Below, piece by piece: positions 18,873 through 27,284 of a stretch of 64,000 nt of DNA (position 1 is its first letter; each line of letters begins with the position of its first letter). This stretch comes from Halomonas alimentaria (lineage in GTDB: Bacteria; Pseudomonadota; Gammaproteobacteria; Pseudomonadales; Halomonadaceae), in the NCBI RefSeq assembly GCF_009902005.1, contig NZ_WUTT01000001.1:1762127-1826126 (forward strand), given 5' to 3'. The translations under genes and the position numbers were made by a program. The notes below the pieces were generated by a model, which ran no database searches, was not told the origin of the DNA, and saw only the letters and a list, made by a program, of their open reading frames with translations.

Positions 18873-19760
18873 TCAGTGGTCACGCTCGATCATGTATCGG
18901 GCCAGCGCCGCCAGCGGCAATCCGGCCTCGCCCAGCGGCGCCAGGGCGGCGACGGCCTCCTCGACCAGCCCCGCCGCCCGGGAGCGGGCGCCCTCGAGAC
19001 CCAGCAGGGTCGGATAGGTGGGCTTGTCGCGGGCGGCGTCGGCTCCCGAGGCCTTGCCCAGGATGGCGGTGTCACCGATCACATCGAGTACGTCGTCGTG
19101 GATCTGGAAGGCCAGGCCGATGGCTCGGGCATAGGCATCCAGGGCCGCCAGGCGGGCATCCTCCTCGGCTACCGCGGCCAGCCCGCCCAGGCGCACCGCG
19201 GCACGGATCAGCGCCCCGGTCTTGTGGGCGTGCATGGTGGCCAGGGCATTCACATCGGGGTGGCCGCCCACGGCATCGAGGTCCAGCGCCTGGCCGGCCA
19301 CCATGCCGTCGCGCCCCGCCGCCTCGGCGAGGCTGGCGATCATTGCCGCCAGGCGGGGGTGTCGGGCACGGGCAACCACCTCGAAGGCCAGCGACTGCAG
19401 CGCATCGCCGGCGAGGATCGCGGTGGCCTCGTCGTAGGCACGGTGCACGGTGGGCTGCCCGCGGCGCAGGTCGTCATCGTCCATGGCCGGCAGGTCATCG
19501 TGGACCAGCGAGTAGGCATGGATCAGTTCGATGGCCATGGCCGGGGCGTCGAGGGTAGCGTCATCGGCCCCCAGAGCGCGGCCGGCGGCATACACCAGCA
19601 GCGGACGCAGCCGCTTACCGCCCACCAGCACGCCGTGACGCATGGCGGCCTCGAGGCGCGGCGCGGGAGCGGTGCGCTCGACAAACAGCGCCTCGAGGCG
19701 GGCATCCACCCGGGCGCGATCGGCGGCCAGCAGGGTGGTCAGGGTGTCAGCGTTCACCAT
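18873..19760 (-). CDS. ispA: farnesyl diphosphate synthase (polyprenyl synthetase)
   Basis: Adds isopentenyl units to DMAPP and GPP to make farnesyl-PP for quinones and undecaprenyl-PP. The 295 residues contain [14 protein letters not shown], the first aspartate-rich motif [15 protein letters not shown] near residue 84, GDALQSLAF, and the second motif [13 protein letters not shown] near 225. The start at 19760 overlaps the xseB stop by 14 bases and has GGAGAG upstream. The gene lies between xseB and dxs, the common gammaproteobacterial order. Confidence 0.96.
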   Translation of the reverse strand: MVNADTLTTLLAADRARVDARLEALFVERTAPAPRLEAAMRHGVLVGGKRLRPLLVYAAGRALGADDATLDAPAMAIELIHAYSLVHDDLPAMDDDDLRRGQPTVHRAYDEATAILAGDALQSLAFEVVARARHPRLAAMIASLAEAAGRDGMVAGQALDLDAVGGHPDVNALATMHAHKTGALIRAAVRLGGLAAVAEEDARLAALDAYARAIGLAFQIHDDVLDVIGDTAILGKASGADAARDKPTYPTLLGLEGARSRAAGLVEEAVAALAPLGEAGLPLAALARYMIERDH

Positions 19761-20037
19761 CACTCTCCGACGGGGGCACAAAGGGCTCGAGCTCGATGCC
19801 ACCCTGGGTGCCTTCGGTCAGGGTGCGCACCTTGAGCTCCGCCTCGTCGAGGCGGCGCTGGGCATCACGGGTCAGCCTCACTCCCTCCTCGAAGGCGGCA
19901 AGCGAGTCCTCCAGCGACAGCTCGCCGGACTCCAGTCGTGCCACCAGGCCCTCGAGCCGCTCGACGGTGGCGGCGAAGTCACCTGACGCAGTGTCGTCGG
20001 CCTGCGGCTCACGGGACCGCTCGTTGCGCTCTGCCAT
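19747..20037 (-). CDS. xseB: exodeoxyribonuclease VII small subunit
   Basis: A 96-residue helical subunit that joins XseA to degrade single-stranded DNA. The diagnostic segment is FAATVERLEGLVARLESGEL followed by SLEDSLAAFEEGVRLTRDAQ. The N- and C-terminal extensions are polar. The ATG has AAAGGAG upstream. First gene of the isoprenoid operon. Confidence 0.95.
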   Translation of the reverse strand: MAERNERSREPQADDTASGDFAATVERLEGLVARLESGELSLEDSLAAFEEGVRLTRDAQRRLDEAELKVRTLTEGTQGGIELEPFVPPSESDGER

Positions 20038-20090
20038 GCTGCTCCTTTAAACCGCCCCGATAGTCAGAAAGAGATCATTCAAGGGGCCAC

Positions 20091-20096
20091 AGTATA
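20091..20096 (-). promoter_or_regulatory. probable -10 of the xseB operon
   Basis: Read on the minus strand, TATACT lies 54 bases upstream of the xseB start, in a relatively AT-rich patch. The -35 partner is unclear because a run of six C and six G occupies the expected place. Confidence 0.35.
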
Positions 20097-20212
20097 CACG
20101 CTCCCCCCGGGGGGTCGTCTGCCCCGCCGCCTGCTGGCCTCTGTGACGCCCTAAACTTGCATGTGGCTCATATGAGCAGCGCAGCATTTTCATCCTGGCT
20201 CATTTTCCGCTG

Positions 20213-20221
20213 TGATAAGAT
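20213..20221 (+). promoter_or_regulatory. probable extended -10 promoter of serA
   Basis: TGATAAGAT matches an extended -10 and lies 60 bases before the serA ATG. A 12-base palindrome, GCTCATATGAGC (20166-20177), lies just upstream and could be an operator for an amino-acid-responsive regulator; this is speculative. Confidence 0.4.
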
Positions 20222-20281
20222 GGTGGCCTCACCAGTTTCTGACACTGCATGCGGCTCGCGCCGGAAGGGGTTGATTCGACC

Positions 20282-21532
20282 ATGGCAAAGACGTCCCTGG
20301 ACAAGAGCAAGATCAAGATCCTGCTGCTCGAGGGCATCCACCAGACCGCGGTGGACAATCTTCGCAACGCCGGGTACTCGAACATCGAGCACCTGCCCAC
20401 CTCGCTGGATGAAGCCGCGCTGATCGAGAAGATCCGCGACGTCCACTTCATCGGCATCCGCTCGCGGACCCAGCTCAACGAGCGGGTATTCGATGCCGCA
20501 GAGAAGCTGGTGGCCGTGGGCTGCTTCTGCATCGGCACCAATCAGGTCGACCTCGACGCTGCCCTGATTCGCGGCATCCCGGTGTTCAATGCGCCCTACT
20601 CCAACACCCGCTCAGTGGCCGAGCTGGTATTGGCCGAGGCGATCATGCTGCTGCGCGGCATTCCCGAGAAGAACGCCCGCGCCCACCAGGGCGGCTGGCT
20701 GAAGAGCGCCAAGAACTCCCACGAGGCCCGCGGCAAGACCCTGGGGATCGTCGGCTACGGCAGCATCGGCTCGCAGCTCTCGGTGCTCGCCGAGTCGCTG
20801 GGCTTCGACGTCATCTACTACGACGTGGTCGCCAAGCTGGGCATGGGCAACGCCCGCCAGGTGGGCAGCCTCGACGAGCTTCTCGGCCGCGCCGACGTGG
20901 TCAGCCTGCACGTTCCCGATCTGCCGTCGACGCGCTGGATGATCGGCGCCGAGCAGATCGCGCGAATGAAGCCGGGCGCCATCCTGATCAATGCCTCCCG
21001 CGGCAGCGTGGTGGTGATCGAGCCCCTGGCCGAGGCGATCCGCGAGGGGCGCCTCAACGGCGCCGCGGTGGACGTCTTCCCGGTGGAGCCCAAGGGTAAC
21101 GACGAGGAGTTCGAGAGCCCGCTGCGCGGCCTGGAAAACGTCATCCTCACCCCGCACATCGGCGGCTCCACCCTGGAGGCCCAGGAGAACATCGGCATCG
21201 AGGTCTCCGAGAAGCTGGCCACCTACTCCGACAACGGCACCACCGTCACCTCGGTCAATTTCCCCGAGGTGGCACTGCCGTCCCACCCGGGCAAGCACCG
21301 CCTGCTGCACATTCACGAGAACGTGCCGGGGGTGCTCTCCGAGATCAACCGGGTGCTCTCCGAGAACGGCATCAACATCGCCGGCCAGTACCTGCAGACC
21401 AACGAGAAGGTCGGCTACGTGGTGATCGATGTCGACAAGGCCTACGGCCCCCAGGCGCTGGACGCCCTGCGCCAGGTGACACACACCCTCAAGGTGCGCG
21501 TGCTCTACTCCGACGGTGGCCAGGACGCCTGA
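20282..21532 (+). CDS. serA: D-3-phosphoglycerate dehydrogenase
   Basis: Oxidises 3-phosphoglycerate with NAD, the first step of serine synthesis. The 416-residue protein has the substrate domain (FIGIRSRTQLNERVFDAAE), the nucleotide-binding GIVGYGSIGSQL near residue 158, the catalytic INASRGSVVVIEPLA and LTPHIGGSTLEAQENIG (Arg and His), and a C-terminal ACT domain (HRLLHIHENVPGVLSEINRV near 345) that senses serine, as in the E. coli type. The start at 20282 aligns with the family (MAKTSLDKSKIKILLLEG). It is a single gene with its own terminator. Confidence 0.97.
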   Translation: MAKTSLDKSKIKILLLEGIHQTAVDNLRNAGYSNIEHLPTSLDEAALIEKIRDVHFIGIRSRTQLNERVFDAAEKLVAVGCFCIGTNQVDLDAALIRGIPVFNAPYSNTRSVAELVLAEAIMLLRGIPEKNARAHQGGWLKSAKNSHEARGKTLGIVGYGSIGSQLSVLAESLGFDVIYYDVVAKLGMGNARQVGSLDELLGRADVVSLHVPDLPSTRWMIGAEQIARMKPGAILINASRGSVVVIEPLAEAIREGRLNGAAVDVFPVEPKGNDEEFESPLRGLENVILTPHIGGSTLEAQENIGIEVSEKLATYSDNGTTVTSVNFPEVALPSHPGKHRLLHIHENVPGVLSEINRVLSENGINIAGQYLQTNEKVGYVVIDVDKAYGPQALDALRQVTHTLKVRVLYSDGGQDA

Positions 21533-21564
21533 TCCCGCCACCCAGGTTCAGTACTGAAAGCCTC

Positions 21565-21591
21565 GCCGCCGCGTCTCTCCGACGCGGCGGC
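21565..21591 (+). terminator. serA terminator
   Basis: The 11-base arms GCCGCCGCGTC and GACGCGGCGGC surround a TCTCC loop, followed by TTGCGTTC. It begins 32 bases after the serA stop. Confidence 0.8.
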
Positions 21592-21708
21592 TTGCGTTCG
21601 GGAGCCGGCAGGGCGAACGCCCCCTTGGTCGCAGTGCACGGGGATGGCCTGGCGCGCTAGGCTGTGGCATCGATGAGACAAGGCCTGAACAACAACCAGG
21701 AGCCCCAG

Positions 21709-22497
21709 ATGAGCGAGACCACCCCACCGGTACGGCGCCATGACGCCGACGGCGTGACCACCCTGACCCTGAACCGCCCGGCGAGCTTCAACGCCCTCTC
21801 CGAGGAGATGCTCGAGGCGCTGGGCGCCGAGCTCGCGAGACTCGCCGACGACGGCAACGTGCGCTGCGTGGTGCTCGCCGCCGAGGGTCGCGCCTTCTGC
21901 GCCGGCCACGACCTCAAGCAGATGCGCGCCCATGACGACGACCGCGACTACTTCCAGGCACTCTTCGCCCGCTGCGCCGGGGTGATGCAGGCCATCGTCG
22001 AACTGCCGGTGCCGGTGATCGCCCGGGTCCAGGGCATCGCCACCGCCGCCGGGTGCCAGCTGGTGGCCAGTTGCGACCTGGCGGTGGCCGCCCGTTCGGC
22101 GCGCTTCGCCGTCTCCGGCATCAACGCAGGCCTGTTCTGCTCCACCCCGGCGGTGGCGCTGTCACGCAACGTGGCCCGCAAGCGCGCCATGGAGATGCTG
22201 TTCACCGGCGAGTTCATCGATGCAGACACCGCCCGCGACTGGGGACTGGTCAACCGCGTCGCCGACGATGAGCAGCTGGACGAGGCGGTGGCCGAGCTCG
22301 CTGCCAGCATCTGCGCCAAGAGCGCGGTGGCGGTGCGCACCGGCAAGGCGATGTTCCAGCGCCAGCTGCGCATGCCGCTGGACGAGGCCTACGCCTTCGC
22401 CGGCGAGGTGATGGCGGGCAACATGCTGGCCGAGGACGTGGCCGAAGGCATCGACGCCTTCATCGAGAAGCGTCGCCCCGTATGGAAAGACCGTTGA
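21709..22497 (+). CDS. enoyl-CoA hydratase/isomerase family protein
   Basis: A 262-residue crotonase-fold enzyme. The CoA-binding AAEGRAFCAGHDLKQM forms the first oxyanion-hole strand (near residue 60-75), with QGIATAAGCQLVASCDLAVAA carrying the second oxyanion glycine. In the position of the usual second glutamate it has the segment GINAGLFCSTPAVALSR, where a cysteine and serine replace the usual EV/GL residues, as in the EchA/ECHDC3-like subgroup. It may therefore not be a classical hydratase. The ATG has CCAGGAG upstream. The reaction cannot be fixed from sequence. Confidence 0.88.
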   Translation: MSETTPPVRRHDADGVTTLTLNRPASFNALSEEMLEALGAELARLADDGNVRCVVLAAEGRAFCAGHDLKQMRAHDDDRDYFQALFARCAGVMQAIVELPVPVIARVQGIATAAGCQLVASCDLAVAARSARFAVSGINAGLFCSTPAVALSRNVARKRAMEMLFTGEFIDADTARDWGLVNRVADDEQLDEAVAELAASICAKSAVAVRTGKAMFQRQLRMPLDEAYAFAGEVMAGNMLAEDVAEGIDAFIEKRRPVWKDR

Positions 22498-22544
22498 GGG
22501 GGGAAGGACCGCTGAGCACCCAAGGAGCCGCGCAAATGGGTTAG

Positions 22545-22559
22545 TGGAAGCGATTTCCG
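22545..22559. promoter_or_regulatory. IclR-type operator upstream of the IclR-family gene
   Basis: TGGAAGCGATTTCCG matches TGGAA-N5-TTCCA at 9 of 10 defined positions and lies 69 bases before the regulator start. It resembles the element upstream of glcB and suggests autoregulation. Confidence 0.5.
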
Positions 22560-22627
22560 CAGACGCGACAGGCGCGCGCCGACAAGGTATCCTGTGCCAG
22601 CGAAGCCAAGGCAAAAGGAGCAACAGG

Positions 22628-23455
22628 GTGAGTGAAGTCAAGCGCAGGACGGCGGGGCGCCCCGCGGGATCGGGCAAGGCCAGCGGCGGCCACAGCCAGT
22701 CGCTGGTGCGCGGCCTCAACCTGCTGGAGCGCCTGGCCGGCCACCCCGGGGGCCTGGCCCTTTCCGAGCTCGCCGAGCAGGCCGACCTGGCCCCCTCCAC
22801 CACCCACCGCCTGCTGCAGGCGCTGCAGAGCCAGGGCTTCGTCACCCAGGACAGCGAGCTAGGTGTCTGGAAAATCGACGTCAAGACCTTCCGGATCGGC
22901 AACAGCTTCCTCGAGGCCCGTGATTTCGTGGGCACCAGCCGCCCCTTCCTGCGCCGCCTTACCGCCCAGACCGGCGAGACCGCCAACCTCGGCATCCGCG
23001 ATGACGGCACCGCGGTGTTCCTGGCACAGAGCGAATCGCCGCAGATGATGCGCATGATCACCCGGCTGGGCTCGCGTGCCCCGCTGCACGCCTCCGGCGT
23101 AGGCAAGGCGCTGATGGCCTGGCTACCCGAGGACGAGCTCGAGCGCATCCTCGCCGAGCAGGGGCTTTCTCGCGTCACCGAAAACACCCTGCACACCCCT
23201 GAGACGCTGCGCGAGGGGCTGGCCGAGATCCGCCGCCAGGGCTTCGCCTGCGATCGCGAGGAGCACGCCATCGGCCTGCACTGCGTGGCCGCCTGCATCC
23301 ACGACGAGCACGGCACCCCACTGGCCGCCATCTCGGTCTCCGGCCCGGTGGCGCGCATCCCCGAGACGCGCCTGCTGGAACTCGGCGAGCTGGTGCGCGA
23401 TACCGCCGCCGAGATCACCGCCCGGCTGGGGGGGCGCACCCCGCAGGCGTGGTAG
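22628..23455 (+). CDS. IclR-family transcriptional regulator
   Basis: A 275-residue regulator. The N-terminal winged helix (SLVRGLNLLERLAGHPGGLA, TTHRLLQALQSQGFV) binds DNA, and the C-terminal effector domain (about 95-270) carries the IclR signature region with LGSRAPLHASGVGKALMAWL and GFACDREEHAIGLHCVAAC. The GTG at 22628 with AAAGGAG 8 bases upstream is preferred to the longer ATG frame. The family includes repressors that respond to glyoxylate and allantoin products. Operator-like sequences at 22545 and upstream of glcB make control of malate synthase plausible. It is not proven to be the orthologue of E. coli IclR or AllR. Confidence 0.9.
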   Translation: MSEVKRRTAGRPAGSGKASGGHSQSLVRGLNLLERLAGHPGGLALSELAEQADLAPSTTHRLLQALQSQGFVTQDSELGVWKIDVKTFRIGNSFLEARDFVGTSRPFLRRLTAQTGETANLGIRDDGTAVFLAQSESPQMMRMITRLGSRAPLHASGVGKALMAWLPEDELERILAEQGLSRVTENTLHTPETLREGLAEIRRQGFACDREEHAIGLHCVAACIHDEHGTPLAAISVSGPVARIPETRLLELGELVRDTAAEITARLGGRTPQAW

Positions 23456-23532
23456 CGGCGCCGGGCCGTGAAGCGATCAGCGCGACGGAGTACACTGGCG
23501 GCCGTCCATTCGCCCCAGCCGAGGCCACGCCG

Positions 23533-24561
23533 ATGAGTCACCACCTGCTCTCCGTCGATTCCCTGTCCCGCGACGATGTCGATCACCTGATGCGGGTCGC
23601 CGCCCGCATGGAGCCCATCGCCCAGCGGCGCCAGGTCAGCCGGGTGCTGGAAGGGGCGGTGCTCGGCAACCTGTTCTTCGAGGCCAGTACCCGCACCCGG
23701 GTCAGCTTCAACGCCGCCTTCTGCCGGCTGGGCGGCAGCGTCTGCGACACCACCGGCTTCACCTTCTCCTCCATGGCCAAGGGCGAGTCGCTCTACGACA
23801 CCAGCCGGGTGATGAGCGGCTACTGCGACGCCATCGTGATGCGCCACCCGGAGCTCGGGTCGGTGGCAGAGTTCGCCGCCGCCACCCATGTGCCGGTGAT
23901 CAATGGCGGCGACGGCCCCGGCGAGCACCCCAGCCAGGCATTGCTCGACTTCTACACCATCGACAAGGAATTCAGCCGCCTGGGCAAGGGCCTGGCCGGC
24001 GCCCACGTGCTGATGACCGGCGACCTCAAGTACGGGCGCACCGTGCACTCGCTGATCAAACTGCTGTCGCTCTATGCCCCCATGCGCATCACCCTGGTGG
24101 CCCCGCCGGGGCTGGAGATGCCCGGCCACCTGGTCGACCTGGTCGCCTCCCGGGGGCATCGCATCGAGCAGCGCGACAGCCTGGCCCAGGACTATGCCGA
24201 CGTGGACGTGGTCTACACCACGCGCATCCAGAAGGAGCGCTTCACCGCCGAGATGAGCGAGGGCTTCAGCCTCTCCCGGGACTTCACCGTGGACCGCGCC
24301 TTCCTCGACGCCCGCTGCGGGCGCGACACCCTGGTCATGCACCCGCTGCCCCGCGACAGCCGACCCGAGGCCAACGACCTCGACGTCGACCTCAACGGCG
24401 ACCCGCGCCTGGCGATCTTCCGCCAGACCGACAACGGCATCCCGGTGCGCATGGCGATCTTCGCCACCCTCCTGGAGGTGGACGACCTGATCGAGCAGGA
24501 GCTGCGCCCGGTACGCTGGTTCGTGCCGCCGCGCGTGGGCGTTGACGACCCGGCACTGTAA
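23533..24561 (+). CDS. pyrB: aspartate carbamoyltransferase
   Basis: Joins carbamoyl phosphate and aspartate, the first committed step of pyrimidine synthesis. The 342-residue catalytic chain has the carbamoyl-phosphate motif FFEASTRTRVSFNAAF, the catalytic SSMAKGESLYDT (lysine), DAIVMRHPE, GDGPGEHPSQALLDF, and MHPLPRDSR. It carries about 15 residues at the C-terminus beyond E. coli PyrB. No pyrI, pyrR or pyrC lies beside it, unlike Pseudomonas, where pyrB follows ruvX on the same strand; here it runs toward ruvX from the opposite side. Confidence 0.95.
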   Translation: MSHHLLSVDSLSRDDVDHLMRVAARMEPIAQRRQVSRVLEGAVLGNLFFEASTRTRVSFNAAFCRLGGSVCDTTGFTFSSMAKGESLYDTSRVMSGYCDAIVMRHPELGSVAEFAAATHVPVINGGDGPGEHPSQALLDFYTIDKEFSRLGKGLAGAHVLMTGDLKYGRTVHSLIKLLSLYAPMRITLVAPPGLEMPGHLVDLVASRGHRIEQRDSLAQDYADVDVVYTTRIQKERFTAEMSEGFSLSRDFTVDRAFLDARCGRDTLVMHPLPRDSRPEANDLDVDLNGDPRLAIFRQTDNGIPVRMAIFATLLEVDDLIEQELRPVRWFVPPRVGVDDPAL

Positions 24562-24635
24562 GCAACGCGCACTTTCGCCGCTCTCGCCTATGCTGAGGGA
24601 TGATCCTTCCCCCTGGCGGCAAGAGGCACCACGAC

Positions 24636-25268
24636 ATGAACCTGCACCGCGCCTATCGGCTCCTGGCACTCTTCTACACCGTGCTGCTGCTGGTCGGGGC
24701 CATCGCCCTGCTGGCCGGCGGCGGCACCGCGCTGTCGCTGGCTCAGCTGGCCCTGGGGGCCATCGCGGTCGTGGGGTTGTGGGGCTATATCCTCAAGCGC
24801 GGCTTCATGAATCCACGCATGTGGCGCCCCCTGGCGGCGCTGCTGGCGGTGGCGGCCGTGGTGCAGCTGTGGGCGGTGCTCAACCTGTCGCTCTCCGGCG
24901 AGCTGCTCACCTGGATGCTGGCCAGCGCGATCTTCTCGGTACTGCTGGTGGTGATCCTGTATCGCTACGGCGACCGCGACCAGGCCCTCTGGGCCACGCC
25001 CGAGGAGCTCGAGGCCGCCCGGCGGCTGGAGGCGCTGCTGGAGGAGGGTGACGGCCCGCTGCAGGCCGAGGCAAGTGACGGGCAGCGCGAGTCGCGGGTC
25101 ACGGTGACCCGAGACGGCGACGGGTTCCGCGCCAGCGTGACTCGCCGCCGCCACGCCGAGCGCGAGAGCTTCGAGGAGCGCTTCCACCACCCCGCCACCC
25201 TGGTGTTCTTCCTGGAGAAGTTCGCCGGCGTCTCGGTACAGGACTTCACGCGTCCCGACGCCGCCTGA
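24636..25268 (+). CDS. hypothetical four-helix membrane protein
   Basis: A 210-residue protein of unknown function. Residues 1-110 contain four hydrophobic helices (YTVLLLVGAIALLAGG, LAQLALGAIAVVGLWGYIL, LAALLAVAAVVQLWAVL, AIFSVLLVVILYRYG). The C-terminal cytoplasmic half is acidic and polar, with WATPEELEAARRLEALLEEG and a segment with alternating strands. The start at 24636 has only a weak ribosome site (AGAGG). It follows pyrB by 74 bases and converges with ruvX. Confidence 0.75.
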   Translation: MNLHRAYRLLALFYTVLLLVGAIALLAGGGTALSLAQLALGAIAVVGLWGYILKRGFMNPRMWRPLAALLAVAAVVQLWAVLNLSLSGELLTWMLASAIFSVLLVVILYRYGDRDQALWATPEELEAARRLEALLEEGDGPLQAEASDGQRESRVTVTRDGDGFRASVTRRRHAERESFEERFHHPATLVFFLEKFAGVSVQDFTRPDAA

Positions 25269-25272
25269 GGCG

Positions 25273-25731
25273 TCAGCGCTGCACCGGCCCTTGGCCGGGC
25301 AGCCCCTCCCGGGCGGCAAACCAGCGCTCGACGATCAGCACCGCGCTGATGCCATCGACCCCCTCATCGCGCCAGCTGCCGCGATGGCCGCGTTCCCGGG
25401 CGATCAGCTTGGCCTCGCCGGTGGAGCCGCGCTCGTCGACCATCTCGCAGGGTACCCCGTAGCGGCCGAACAGGCGCTTGCCGAACTTGCGGGCGCGCGT
25501 GCTCATCTCCTGCTCCTCCCCCGCCGCGGTGAGCGGCAGGCCCACCACGAAGAGGTCCGGCTGCCACTCCTCCACCAGCCGAGCGACCCACGACCAGTCG
25601 GGAATTCCCTCCCGGGCCGGCAGCGGCTCCAGCTCCCGGGCGCTGCCCAGCAGTTCGTTGCCGACCGCCACGCCGATACGCCGGGTGCCGAAGTCGAAGC
25701 CCAGGATCAACCGCTCGCCCTGCCTGGCCAT
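25273..25731 (-). CDS. ruvX: RuvX/YqgF-type Holliday junction resolvase or rRNA-processing nuclease
   Basis: A 152-residue RNase H-fold nuclease. LILGFDFGTRRIGVAVGNEL carries the first catalytic aspartate, FVVGLPLTAAGEEQ the second acidic strand, and DERGSTGEAKLIARE plus WRDEGVDGISAVLIVERWF the last acidic residues. In E. coli the homologue YqgF acts in 16S rRNA 5' processing. The start at 25731 has AGGAGGG upstream; the longer frame would run back almost to the yqgE stop. Confidence 0.93.
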   Translation of the reverse strand: MARQGERLILGFDFGTRRIGVAVGNELLGSARELEPLPAREGIPDWSWVARLVEEWQPDLFVVGLPLTAAGEEQEMSTRARKFGKRLFGRYGVPCEMVDERGSTGEAKLIARERGHRGSWRDEGVDGISAVLIVERWFAAREGLPGQGPVQR

Positions 25732-25762
25732 CAACGCCCTCCTGCCATCCGTCGCGTCCGGT

Positions 25763-26335
25763 TCACGAATGCCCCGCCTCACGGGTCATCAGGTTGAGGT
25801 CGATACCGAGGATCCCGGCGGCGGCGCCCAGGCGCTGCTCCGGCGGCACCTCGAAGAGGATGTCGCTGCGCCCCTCCACGGTGAGCCAGGCGTTGTCGAG
25901 CAGCTCGGCCTCGAGCTGGCCCGACTCCCAGCCGGCACAGCCCAGGCACACCAGGAAGTGCTCGGGGCCGCGGCCGGCGGCCAGCGCCTGGAGCATGTCC
26001 ATGGAGGTGGTCAGGGCGATCTCCTCGGTGACCTGGATGCTGGAATCCCAGTCGGCGCTCGAGCCGCGGTGCAGGATGAAGCCGCGGTCCTTGTGCACCG
26101 GACCACCGTAGTAGACCGGCGCGTTGCGGTGCGGGCTCTCCTCGCCGCCCAGCTCCAGTTGTTCGAAGAGCGCCTCCAGGGTCAGCTCGAGGGGGCGGTT
26201 GATGATCACCCCCATGGTGCCCTTCTCGTCATGGTCGCACAGGTAGGCGAGGCTGCCGGCGAAGTTGGGATCTTCCAGGTGCGGCATCGCCAGCAGGAAG
26301 TGATCTTTCAGGCCGAAGTTTTCCACGGATTGCAT
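25763..26335 (-). CDS. yqgE: YqgE/AlgH family protein
   Basis: A 190-residue protein of the YqgE/AlgH family. The pattern FLLAMPHLEDPNFAGSLAYL at the N-terminus, GTMGVIINRPLELTLEALFE, VYYGGPVHKDRGFILHR, and LGCAGWESGQLEAEL is diagnostic. Pseudomonas AlgH influences alginate production, but a biochemical function is not established. It lies between tonB and ruvX, as it does in Pseudomonas. Confidence 0.94.
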   Translation of the reverse strand: MQSVENFGLKDHFLLAMPHLEDPNFAGSLAYLCDHDEKGTMGVIINRPLELTLEALFEQLELGGEESPHRNAPVYYGGPVHKDRGFILHRGSSADWDSSIQVTEEIALTTSMDMLQALAAGRGPEHFLVCLGCAGWESGQLEAELLDNAWLTVEGRSDILFEVPPEQRLGAAAGILGIDLNLMTREAGHS

Positions 26336-26352
26336 GAGACTCCCCGGCGGTC

Positions 26353-27270
26353 CTAACGCACGCCGAAATTGTTGCCTTGGCCGAACCGCCAGACGCGGGT
26401 GATGGAGAGCGAGTCCAGGTTGCCCATGCCCGCATCGAAGGGACGATAGGGGCCGGCACCGTTAACGGTATCCAACGCCGCCTGGTCGAGTTCGGAATGT
26501 CCCGACGATTGTATCACCTCCGCCTGGCGCAACTCGCCGTCGCGGCCGATCACCACCCGAATGCGCAGCTGCCCCTGGAGATGACGCGGCGCCGGATGCA
26601 CGCGATTGCCGTAGGCCTCGACGCGACGGGTCCAGTCGTCGATATAGCGCGCCTCGGCGGCACGCTGGGCGGCCTGGCGGGGGGCACCGGTCTCGCCGGG
26701 CGACTCCGGAGCGAGACCCTGCTCACGGATGCTGCGAGTGGCGTCGGCAAGCAGGTCACGTCCCGAGGCGGTGGGGGCCGCCACTTGGGGCTCGGCCTCG
26801 GCGTCCGCCGCCTGGGGCGCCTCGCGGGGCGTGGGCGGCATCGGGTTCTCGGCCTCGGCTTCCGCCGCCGGGGGCGCCTCCTCGACGGGGCGCGCCTCGG
26901 GGGCGACGCGTTCGGCCGCTTCGGGCTCCGCCGGCGTGGCGGGGTCGACATCCGTAGCCCCCTGCTGTGAGGCAGCGGGGGCTTCCACCGGGGCGGAGCG
27001 CGACTCCGCCGGTGCCTCCTCCTGCTCGCTACCGGCAGCCTGCTGGTCGACCTCGGCGATGGCCTCGGCCTCCACCGGTGCCTCGCTTTCGCGGGTCACC
27101 AGCACTACATCGAGGCTTTTCCGCTCGGCCGGCGGGGTGGAGAACTGCCAGCTGGCCACCACGCCGATCACCGCCAGGTGCAGCAGCAGTGCCAGCGACC
27201 AGGCCAGCCAGCGCCGATAGGGCCGGGTGACCGGGGCATACTGGATGGGGTCGCCGGCGATCAGGGACAT
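26353..27270 (-). CDS. tonB: TonB energy-transducing protein with acidic linker
   Basis: A 305-residue protein that couples the ExbBD proton channel to outer-membrane receptors. A single N-terminal anchor (WLAWSLALLLHLAVIGVVA, residues about 21-39) is followed by a very long Ala/Glu/Pro-rich periplasmic linker (about 60-170), unlike the usual Pro-Lys repeats. The C-terminal TonB domain starts at YIDDWTRRVEAYGNRVHP, with LRIRVVIGRDGELRQAEVIQ and RPFDAGMGNLDSLSITRVWR. There are no exbB or exbD genes nearby. In Pseudomonas the gene at this place (tonB3) affects twitching and cell-surface functions rather than iron uptake. Confidence 0.9.
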   Translation of the reverse strand: MSLIAGDPIQYAPVTRPYRRWLAWSLALLLHLAVIGVVASWQFSTPPAERKSLDVVLVTRESEAPVEAEAIAEVDQQAAGSEQEEAPAESRSAPVEAPAASQQGATDVDPATPAEPEAAERVAPEARPVEEAPPAAEAEAENPMPPTPREAPQAADAEAEPQVAAPTASGRDLLADATRSIREQGLAPESPGETGAPRQAAQRAAEARYIDDWTRRVEAYGNRVHPAPRHLQGQLRIRVVIGRDGELRQAEVIQSSGHSELDQAALDTVNGAGPYRPFDAGMGNLDSLSITRVWRFGQGNNFGVR

Positions 27271-27284
27271 GGCGGCCTCGCCTC

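Noticed and set aside
17030..19558. An 842-codon open frame antisense to dxs and ispA
   Set aside because: It mirrors two unmistakable genes on the other strand; the composition (His/Gln/Gly/Arg-rich) is typical of the antisense frame in high-GC DNA and shows no domain.
22162..24669. An 835-codon frame antisense to the hydratase, IclR and pyrB genes
   Set aside because: Spans three real genes on the other strand, which all have clear motifs and ribosome sites.
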